Positions 6,567 through 11,869 of a stretch of 11,869 nt of DNA are shown here, one piece after another (within the stretch, counting starts at the first letter, position 1; every line of letters starts with the position of its first letter). Made by a program: the position numbers and the translations under genes. The DNA is taken from contig DALC01000021.1 of the NCBI GenBank assembly GCA_002499325.1, positions 6,262 through 18,130 on the forward strand, in the 5' to 3' direction. The stretch is from Euryarchaeota archaeon UBA538 (GTDB lineage: Archaea > Thermoplasmatota > Poseidoniia > Poseidoniales > Thalassarchaeaceae). Below the pieces are notes generated by a model, which ran no database searches, had not been told where the DNA came from, and was given only the letters and a program-made list of their open reading frames with translations.

Positions 6567-7268
6567 TCACCTTCTTGGGAACATCTTTGATCCGTCCGCC
6601 CACCATGTTGGCTGTTTAGGCCTCCAGAATAAGCCAGACAATATCCCTAGGATTACCCCTCCTAAAATCAAACCTGGCCATCCAGTCTCAATATATCCGG
6701 GGCTTGCATTGAAATATGCCCAGAGAAATGATGGAATAATTCCTAGTAAGATAATAATTGAAATTTCCTCCAATAAGACTCTTGATGTTGGGGGGCTTTT
6801 AGGGAGTCGTGGCGAAATTGGATTTTTGTCCCTGCTCCCCCTTCTGACCATTCTTGCGAGCTTTCTGACCGATGATGTTGGAGGCAGATACCTAGGTGTG
6901 GCTTTATTCCGGGCCCATTCCCTGCATACCTCCAAGCTAGAGCCGTTAGGTAGGAATGCCCTACCATCACAAACTTTCCCCCAATATGATGATGAGATGC
7001 GGTCCTCTAAGACCTCGATACCTTTTCCTTCTCGGATTAATCCCCTGTCATAGGCAAGTTGCCACTCTGATTCAGAGGATATTGATAGTTCTGATGCCTC
7101 GCACAGAGCTAAGGCTTTCGAAAGTGGAATAGCTTCCTTGGAAATCTCATAAGAGTGCTGAATAGAAACCTCGTGTCTTGGCCCGGGTGCGCCAAAGATG
7201 ATAGCGCGATTATTAGACCCCAAGTAAGTTGAACCCGGATCGACCCTGGTCCATTCGATATCGTCCAA
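6567..7268 (-). CDS. Degenerate FGE/SUMF1-like domain protein with two C-terminal membrane helices
   Basis: The N-terminal 150 residues follow the order of a formylglycine-generating-enzyme (SUMF1) domain: WTRVDPGSTYLGS at the front, GPRHEVSI then SYEISKEAI, ISSESEWQLAYDRG (family R-L-P-T-E-A-E-W-E-Y-A), EVCREWARN (family V-W-E-W), and MVRRGSRDKNPISPR (family R-G-G-S-W....R). The paired active-site cysteines of true FGE are not visible in the expected C-terminal place, so sulfatase activation is unlikely. Two hydrophobic helices follow at about 168-187 and 198-215 (numbering from 7268), then a basic tail. I chose TTG 7268: GGTGAGG lies just upstream, and the family similarity begins here. An alternative GTG at 7310 would overlap the ABC gene by 31 bases. 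It sits between the ABC exporter and the 75-residue gene in one transcription unit. Confidence 0.75.
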   Translation of the reverse strand: MDDIEWTRVDPGSTYLGSNNRAIIFGAPGPRHEVSIQHSYEISKEAIPLSKALALCEASELSISSESEWQLAYDRGLIREGKGIEVLEDRISSSYWGKVCDGRAFLPNGSSLEVCREWARNKATPRYLPPTSSVRKLARMVRRGSRDKNPISPRLPKSPPTSRVLLEEISIIILLGIIPSFLWAYFNASPGYIETGWPGLILGGVILGILSGLFWRPKQPTWWADGSKMFPRR

Positions 7269-7279
7269 TTCCTCACCTA

Positions 7280-9178
7280 TCAGTCTAGTTCGCCTGTCTG
7301 AATAGACCACTGTGATGCATATACATTTTCATTGGCGATGAGTCCCTCATGCTTTCCTCTCTCAACGATTGCACCATCTACCATTGCGATTATCTCATCA
7401 GCATTCCTAATTGTTGCGAGGCGATGAGCAACTGCGATTGTTATCCTCTTCTTTGAACCACTTGAGCCGTCGAACAATGACTGTTGGATTCTCTTCTCGG
7501 TTTCAGCATCAAGAGCCGCACTGGCCTCATCTAGAATCAATAAATCTGGGTTCTTCAGAAGTGCTCTGGCTAAACTAATCCTTGCCCTCTGTCCTCCAGA
7601 CAACATTACCCCTCTGTCTCCTACCATTGTATCAAGGCCGTTTGATAGTTGGGAGATGAATTCCGAAGCACCAGCCAATTCCAACGCATTGAGAATCTCA
7701 CTCTCATCCGCATCTCTGGCATAGCAGACATTGTCTCTTATTGTCCCATAAAACAGGAATGGGTCTTGTGACACAAAACCAATTCTTGATCTAACTGATT
7801 CAATGGAGAATTCATTGATATCCCTGCCATTAATCAGTACTTTTCCTGTTTGTGGCTCGTAAAATCTTTCGATTAACTTTAGAATCGTACTTTTTCCAGC
7901 TCCAGTGTGCCCCATCACTCCGAGAAATTGTCCCGAAGAGGCATTAAGATTTATTCCACTGAGGACGTTTGAACTTGAGGATGGGTATGCAAATGAAACG
8001 TCTTGAAATGACACACTATCAATCGGATCCTGTAAGGGGATGGAATCCTCTCTGTCGAAGATGGAAGGCTCCAGATCGATAACTGCGAATACCCTTCTGG
8101 ATGCTGCTTCACCCTTCTGAAGCTGATTCAAGAGCATTCCTAAAATCCACAGTGGCATCGTCATTCTTGTAGATATAAGGAGAAAGGTCACAAATTGCCC
8201 AACGCTAATCTGTCCCGAATTCATGAGCCAGCCTCCCGCAGAGACTAGAAGTCCAAATGAGATCCCTGCGACGATATGGAACCCAGGGATGAATCTATTT
8301 CTGATGAATGCGGCCTGTACTGCTTGATCCCTGTAATTACCGCTCTGATTCTCAACCCTTTCTCTCTCGAAGCCAGTCGCATTGTATGCTTGAACAATGG
8401 TTATTCCAGATAGGACATTCTCAAGGATAGCAATTATTCCGCCTGTACTCTCCCTCTGTTTACGATATTTTCGTTGTACTCTTGTTGAGAACCAAATAAC
8501 CATTGGTACTATCATAAACAGTGGCCCGAACAGAATCATACAGAGCAACGGAGACATCCAGTACAAGATTACGAATGCAGTGCACAAAGTCGTGAATATC
8601 CTGATTATGCTGGTGCTAGAATCTGATATTATATCCTCAAGTTGGGCTACATCGGCGGACAAGACAGACATTAGATTTCCAGTTTGACGGGTCTCGAAAT
8701 AGGATGCTTCCATGTTCAATAGTGACCTCGTAGCATCCATCCTAATGTCGTGCTGGGCCTTGTATGCTATAGATTGCCAAAGTTGATTGCTAAATCCTTG
8801 GAATATCGCCAGAATAACAAATGATGCGAATATAAGCAGACCAAAGCCAAGCTCAGTTGAGCTTATTGGACCCAAATCTGGTATTGATTCTATAGTGACA
8901 AAACTTTCTATCCTAGAATTTGTGAATTGAGGATTATCAGGGTTGTAATAATCAGCGGCCATACCGATAGCAATGAATGGGATCAAATCGAAGACTCTTG
9001 CACCCATATTGGCCAGAAGACCTCCGAGGGCTCTCTGCCAATATGTCATGACATATGGGAAAATCCTCCATATCTTGCGGCCGACAACCTGTCTTTCTTC
9101 AAGAAGGTCCGAGTTGTCTTTACTGATCGATGTGACAGCCATTGATTCCCCGCCTTTGGATTTCCCATCACCCGACAT
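7280..9178 (-). CDS. ABC exporter half-transporter (MsbA/MDR type)
   Basis: Fused membrane and ATPase domains in one 632-residue chain, expected to work as a homodimer that exports lipids, drugs or other hydrophobic compounds using ATP. The membrane domain (about 35-350) has six hydrophobic helices; the first external loop (about 80-108) is longer than usual. The ATPase domain has Walker A GHTGAGKST (423-431), Q-loop Gln471 in FVSQDPF, signature LSGGQ (526-530), Walker B LLILDE (546-551) with catalytic Glu551, D-loop SAALD, and H-loop His585 in AVAHRL. All needed residues are present, so it should be active. Start at ATG 9178; an in-frame ATG at 9142 with GGCGGGGA upstream is a credible alternative that removes 12 polar residues. 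It lies 52 bases after a tRNA gene. Confidence 0.95.
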   Translation of the reverse strand: MSGDGKSKGGESMAVTSISKDNSDLLEERQVVGRKIWRIFPYVMTYWQRALGGLLANMGARVFDLIPFIAIGMAADYYNPDNPQFTNSRIESFVTIESIPDLGPISSTELGFGLLIFASFVILAIFQGFSNQLWQSIAYKAQHDIRMDATRSLLNMEASYFETRQTGNLMSVLSADVAQLEDIISDSSTSIIRIFTTLCTAFVILYWMSPLLCMILFGPLFMIVPMVIWFSTRVQRKYRKQRESTGGIIAILENVLSGITIVQAYNATGFERERVENQSGNYRDQAVQAAFIRNRFIPGFHIVAGISFGLLVSAGGWLMNSGQISVGQFVTFLLISTRMTMPLWILGMLLNQLQKGEAASRRVFAVIDLEPSIFDREDSIPLQDPIDSVSFQDVSFAYPSSSSNVLSGINLNASSGQFLGVMGHTGAGKSTILKLIERFYEPQTGKVLINGRDINEFSIESVRSRIGFVSQDPFLFYGTIRDNVCYARDADESEILNALELAGASEFISQLSNGLDTMVGDRGVMLSGGQRARISLARALLKNPDLLILDEASAALDAETEKRIQQSLFDGSSGSKKRITIAVAHRLATIRNADEIIAMVDGAIVERGKHEGLIANENVYASQWSIQTGELD

Positions 9179-9230
9179 GGCTCAACGCAGAGAGGGGAGC
9201 GTTTCAATGCTTCACTCAAAGTTTCTCGAA

Positions 9231-9305
9231 TGGTGCGCCCGCCGGGATTTGAACCCGGGACAAGAGGTTGGAAACCTCTTGTGATAACCCCTTCACTACA
9301 GGCGC
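9231..9305 (-). tRNA. tRNA-Gly(UCC), with encoded CCA
   Basis: The full cloverleaf can be drawn on the minus strand. The acceptor GCGCCTG pairs with CGGGCGC (one G-U pair). The D stem is GTGA/TCAC with loop AGGGGTTA. The anticodon stem is AGAGG/CCTCT around loop TTTCCAA, giving anticodon UCC (glycine, GGA codons). A four-base variable region follows, then T stem CCGGG/CCCGG with loop TTCAAAT. The discriminator base is A73, as usual for glycine, and the 3' CCA is encoded at 9231-9233. There is no intron. A TATA-like TTTAGA (minus strand 9331-9336) is upstream. With no T tract before the ABC gene, it may be processed from a longer transcript. Confidence 0.96.
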
Positions 9306-9330
9306 TCTGGCAGGCCGAGCGTATGTCATC

Positions 9331-9337
9331 TCTAAAC
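9331..9337 (-). promoter_or_regulatory. TATA-like element for tRNA-Gly and perhaps the ABC unit
   Basis: GTTTAGA on the minus strand lies about 28 bases before the mature tRNA 5' end, the distance expected for an archaeal TATA box. It would also drive the ABC exporter if the tRNA is co-transcribed with it. Weak match, judged by eye. Confidence 0.3.
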
Positions 9338-9432
9338 CGATTCGGTCATGGAGAACTTCTTACTTCGTAGTTGAAAAGTAATGGCGTTGTCGGTAGCATG
9401 TGCTCCCAAGGCAGCGAATAGGTATAGCCTCG

Positions 9433-9594
9433 ATGATATTGTTCATGCCGGTTAACAGTCCCGTTTGGAAAATGGGGATCGAGGAGATGGGATTTGACAT
9501 TGGTTTTTCTGAGTTTGGATTTTTCGCGACTTCTGTACTAATTTTCATTATTGGAGCGATCTTGACTTTCACTCCCAAGACTATATTCGACTAG
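9433..9594 (+). CDS. Probable one-helix membrane miniprotein
   Basis: A 53-residue open frame (64 residues if the GTG at 9400 is used) between the tRNA and the convergent hydrolase gene. The first half is mixed and contains MGIEEMGFDIGF. The second half has one strong hydrophobic segment, GFFATSVLIFIIGAILTF, followed by a short polar tail TPKTIFD. Two things support it as a gene: the plausible membrane-protein layout, and a stop codon that interlocks with the neighbour's stop in CTAG, as at the other convergent junctions in this window. Against it are the weak ribosome site (AGGT at 9419-9422) and small size. TGAAAAGTAAT at 9372-9382 lies about 25 bases before the GTG at 9400, which would suit a leaderless start there. 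I recognise no family. Confidence 0.5.
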   Translation: MILFMPVNSPVWKMGIEEMGFDIGFSEFGFFATSVLIFIIGAILTFTPKTIFD

Positions 9595-10472
9595 AAGTAG
9601 GTTGAGGAAATCCAATTCTCGTGGATATCTAGGATGTACCGCTCTATCTTTTCATCATCCCATTCCATTAATCTGAGAGCTTTACACAGTTGGTTTGTTC
9701 TCTTTGGAATAGTCCGGGGACCAAGTACCGCTCCCGGCCTCTTTGGGTCGTCAAGAAAATCCGTCTCCATTCCCCAATGTGAGTTACATTGTTCTATTGA
9801 GGAGCATATTCCTTCGATGCTTCCCTTTCCCATACTTACAGTGACTGGGAGTCCTGAAGTATTTCTCTGGCTTAGATCGGAAGACGCAAAATGTCTGACA
9901 GCCCTATTTCTGGGGAGGCCTGCTTTGTCACATAGGGAGGCCATATCTGCACATGTCTGATGACCATTATCTTCAACATGTAACTGTATGGGGGAGTTTG
10001 CGGATGAGGCCATTCTCATTATCTCTAGTAGCATTTCGTTTGCCTTCTCCCATCTTTCCTCAGAAACCTGATAGTGTGGTCTTCCAACCTCGCCAAGGCA
10101 TATCGCATCTCCAGCCTCTATCATTTCTAGTGCTAGTCCTACTGCGGAAATATGTAGTTCAGTCGACTCTTCGATACCCATAGTGTTTGCTTGGATATCC
10201 CAAGTGACGGGATGAGGCCCAAGTACGACTTGAACATCTAGTCCTATTTTTTTCCTAACTTTTGAGGCCATATTCAATGTCTCTTGGTATGCGCCCCTGT
10301 AGTCGTTGATATCTCTAGGAAGAGACGTTGAAAATGATGGTTTGTGAACAAGAAAGATTCCTGTACCTCCGGCATTTGAGAATTCTTCAGCGGCCCTGAG
10401 GAATCTGTTGGTTTTATCCAGATGCATGTGCTGGTCCACAATAGGCCCTTTCCATCCGTCATTAACCAGCAT
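9591..10472 (-). CDS. TatD-type metal-dependent hydrolase (COG1099-like)
   Basis: TIM-barrel amidohydrolase-superfamily protein with all expected metal ligands: His15 and His17 in DQHMHLD, Glu128 in GEVGR, His165 in QLHVED, His194 in RHF and Asp238 in METDFLDD. The segments GGTGIFLVHKP (35-45) and VVLGPHPV (82-89), with the long PKRPGAVLGPRT ending (243-254), fit the archaeal branch described as predicted TIM-barrel hydrolases (COG1099) better than classical bacterial TatD nucleases. The substrate is unknown; phosphodiester or nucleic-acid hydrolysis is a guess from the superfamily. At 293 residues it is complete. The ATG at 10472 starts four bases after the TBP-like gene's stop, so the two are surely co-transcribed. 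Its stop overlaps that of the small plus-strand gene. Confidence 0.85.
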   Translation of the reverse strand: MLVNDGWKGPIVDQHMHLDKTNRFLRAAEEFSNAGGTGIFLVHKPSFSTSLPRDINDYRGAYQETLNMASKVRKKIGLDVQVVLGPHPVTWDIQANTMGIEESTELHISAVGLALEMIEAGDAICLGEVGRPHYQVSEERWEKANEMLLEIMRMASSANSPIQLHVEDNGHQTCADMASLCDKAGLPRNRAVRHFASSDLSQRNTSGLPVTVSMGKGSIEGICSSIEQCNSHWGMETDFLDDPKRPGAVLGPRTIPKRTNQLCKALRLMEWDDEKIERYILDIHENWISSTYF

Positions 10473-10476
10473 TATC

Positions 10477-11001
10477 TCACGTCAATGCTTCTTCATTATG
10501 CAGTTTTTCAGCCCAATGCCTCACTGCCATCTCGGATACTTTTCTCGAAGATTGTCCTAAAACCACTCCTTTGCCATTATCGTATAGTATGATTGTGGCT
10601 TTGTGTAGTGATGCTGAAATCCTGATAGCATCAATTCGTTCGTCCATCTCAATATCTGAAAATCTTTTTTCAGCTATTTCTAAAAGTACATTCTTACCAA
10701 GAGAGAAGCTTACTATGATTTCTCCGGAGTCCATTGAAAGGCCTTCGAGTGGGAGTCCAAGATTGAGCAGTAATTCCTGAACAGCCAACTCAGCAACTTC
10801 ACTCCTGGACAGGCCATGTACTAGAATTGAGCCATTCGGCTCAATAACATATGTGGCTCTGGGCTCTTCATGTGAGACTACAACGTAGTCTCCCGCCTTG
10901 GTACCTGAAGCTAGGTTTATGGCCTCAGAATGATCTATCGGTACTGAAGGTATGAATCTGAAAGTTTGAGTTTCGATGTTAAATTCGGGCGAGATAGACA
11001 T
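10477..11001 (-). CDS. Divergent TATA-binding-protein-like (two-repeat TBP fold) protein
   Basis: A 174-residue protein with two tandem repeats (about 11-83 and 93-168) that follow the TBP half-domain pattern. Repeat 1 has VVVSHEEPRATYVI then NGSILVHGLSRSEVAELAV; repeat 2 has ISASLHKATIILYDNGKGVV then LGQSSRKVSEMAV. TBP has PKAT-hhhF-x-x-GK-hV-x-TGAKS-x-x-x-A-hxA-h at these places, and total length is close to archaeal TBP. The phenylalanines that wedge into TATA DNA are not kept: by my alignment the LIF-type positions are Glu54 and Tyr140, and the FPG motifs are missing. It is therefore probably not a standard TBP. The start is ATG 11001: it overlaps the preceding stop as TAATG and has AGGAGT eight bases upstream. 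A TTG at 11037 is less likely. The fold is inferred from sequence pattern only. Confidence 0.72.
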   Translation of the reverse strand: MSISPEFNIETQTFRFIPSVPIDHSEAINLASGTKAGDYVVVSHEEPRATYVIEPNGSILVHGLSRSEVAELAVQELLLNLGLPLEGLSMDSGEIIVSFSLGKNVLLEIAEKRFSDIEMDERIDAIRISASLHKATIILYDNGKGVVLGQSSRKVSEMAVRHWAEKLHNEEALT

Positions 11002-11798
11002 TATTCCATACTCCTGATTGTTTCTGGTTCGGGCCAAGCTAAAATTGATTGCTCTATCAGAGGCAGTCTGGCCTGATGTACTGGTACCATCAGTAGTGGC
11101 TGTGACGATTCTTCAACATCAACCCTGCTGTCCCTCAAGTCAGCCAATGCCCCCCTTATTCTAGAGGCGAATCTCATGTCTCTTTCTTGTGATAGATTTC
11201 TACCAATCACTCTTTCTTCCTCGGCATTCCATGAAAAACAGGTAGCGGAAGCTGCCCCCATCTCAGTATCAATTACTCTATCCTGCTGTATTTTTGAGAC
11301 TGCTTTAGCAGAGTCTTTCTTCCATCTGCTGTTAGACGAAAGTCTTGATACTAGAGATGATATTCTAACCTGCATATCCGCACTCCTAGACAGCCAGTCT
11401 ACCCATTTTTCTTCGCTTATATCGGGCTCTATCAGATATATCGGAAGACCCCCTCTGGCATTTTGTGCATGTGTGACGAGTCGCATAGGTTCTGGATCGG
11501 GAATATGTGGGCCATCAATTTCTAACTCTCTGAGTTCCTTCAATAATTTTCCGAACTGAGTGCCTGAGGATATTGCCGCCTCAACGTTGGCTCCAGGACT
11601 TTTTCTCTCATTCACATAATCGTCCTTCATCGATAAAAAATCATTAGTCGAGAGGAGTAGGGCCAGCCCGTCCCAGATTTCTCTGGATCTGATTTGGTTG
11701 GGCATTAGGATACAAGGGAGATGTGGCCAAAGGATTATTTTCCCGCCATCTGGATCTTCAATTACTACCTCTCTCCAGACGAGTTTGCCTCCAACCAT
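11001..11798 (-). CDS. Conserved-looking protein of unknown function (possible distant TraB-like)
   Basis: A 265-residue soluble protein that I do not recognise. It has no signal peptide, membrane helix or cysteine cluster. The N-terminus has GGKIILWPHLPCILMP (18-33). The middle is rich in charged helices, including SRWKKDSAKAVSKIQQDRVI (157-176). The C-terminal part contains SQERDMRFASRIRGAL (203-218) and then LLMVPVHQARLPLIEQSI (235-252). That order, an ERD-x-x-hA-x-x-h helix followed by a hydrophobic strand ending in V-x-H and a helix, recalls TraB/PrgY-family proteins, but the match is weak and the family's N-terminal motif is not clear. It is first in a three-gene unit with the TBP-like protein and the TatD-type hydrolase, and its TAA stop overlaps the next start. 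ATG 11798 is the natural start; no good ribosome site is seen. Confidence 0.75.
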   Translation of the reverse strand: MVGGKLVWREVVIEDPDGGKIILWPHLPCILMPNQIRSREIWDGLALLLSTNDFLSMKDDYVNERKSPGANVEAAISSGTQFGKLLKELRELEIDGPHIPDPEPMRLVTHAQNARGGLPIYLIEPDISEEKWVDWLSRSADMQVRISSLVSRLSSNSRWKKDSAKAVSKIQQDRVIDTEMGAASATCFSWNAEEERVIGRNLSQERDMRFASRIRGALADLRDSRVDVEESSQPLLMVPVHQARLPLIEQSILAWPEPETIRSME

Positions 11799-11821
11799 GG
11801 TAATGCTAGGAGGTTTTTCTG

Positions 11822-11839
11822 TTCAACTAAGCGGTTGAA
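11822..11839. promoter_or_regulatory. Hyphenated palindrome near predicted start of the TBP-like operon
   Basis: TTCAAC and GTTGAA form a perfect 6-base inverted repeat separated by six bases. It lies between a TATA-like element and the first gene, at the predicted transcription start, which is a typical position for a repressor operator. It could also form a small hairpin in the leader RNA. Confidence 0.4.
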
Positions 11840-11843
11840 TTGA

Positions 11844-11854
11844 GGATTTTTATC
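11844..11854 (-). promoter_or_regulatory. TATA-like element for the three-gene TBP-like operon
   Basis: GATAAAAATCC on the minus strand, within a wider AT-rich stretch, is centred about 50 bases before the ATG at 11798. It predicts a start near 11823 and a leader of about 25 bases. It is one of the clearer TATA candidates in the window, judged by eye. Confidence 0.45.
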
Positions 11855-11869
11855 GATTTTCTAGTGTAG

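Noticed and set aside
6523..7053. Long open frame (about 176 codons) on the plus strand
   Set aside because: It is antisense to the FGE-like gene, whose family motifs, membrane helices and operon position are convincing. The antisense translation shows no family pattern.
11176..11559. Open frame of about 127 codons on the plus strand
   Set aside because: It is antisense to the unknown 265-residue gene, which has better composition and a coupled operon position.
1..11869. Mobile element, CRISPR array, prophage or defence island
   Set aside because: No direct-repeat array, terminal inverted repeats, transposase, integrase or cas-type protein was found. The gene content is housekeeping plus a few unknowns, and all recognised genes appear intact.

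Overview
The window looks like chromosomal DNA from a marine planktonic euryarchaeon, most likely Marine Group II (Candidatus Poseidoniales) or a close Thermoplasmatota relative. The archaeal signature is strong: a Nop5-fibrillarin pair (C/D-box RNA 2'-O-methylation), transcription factor S beside the PCNA sliding clamp, AT-rich TATA-like elements rather than -35/-10 promoters, and a C-terminal-zinc-ribbon TFS with the acidic transcript-cleavage dipeptide. Placement in Marine Group II is inferred from moderate G+C, very tight packing and gene content. No insertion sequence, CRISPR array, integrase or phage structural gene was seen, so this reads as ordinary, streamlined chromosome.

Layout. 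Minus strand 1-1257: the start of an aquaporin (cut by the window edge), then the DNA glycosylase Fpg. Plus strand 1343-1762: a small DUF4190-type membrane protein. Minus strand 1757-3466: nop5 followed by flpA, three bases apart. Plus strand 3552-6336: a CrcB fluoride channel, TFS, PCNA and a membrane-anchored family 2 glycosyltransferase. Minus strand 6333-9305: tRNA-Gly(UCC), an ABC exporter, a membrane-anchored protein with a degenerate formylglycine-generating-enzyme-like domain, and a 75-residue protein. Plus strand 9433-9594: a probable one-helix membrane miniprotein. Minus strand 9591-11798: a tight three-gene unit of an unrecognised 265-residue protein, a strongly divergent TBP-like protein, and a TatD-type metal-dependent hydrolase. 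No stretch over about 100 bases lacks a gene.

How the genes relate. nop5 and flpA are two of the core proteins of the archaeal box C/D RNP and are surely co-expressed. TFS and PCNA are information-processing genes, probably read together. The ABC exporter unit may export a lipid or drug-like substrate; its two small partners are unexplained. The last unit is the most interesting: its middle gene keeps the two-repeat layout of TATA-binding protein, but residues at positions normally used to kink DNA appear to be replaced. It is translationally coupled (TAATG) to the unknown gene upstream and sits four bases before the hydrolase. A palindrome near its predicted transcription start could be an operator.

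A structural theme is economy. All three convergent gene junctions are built from shared palindromic stop codons (CTATAG or CTAG), and several genes use GTG or TTG starts.
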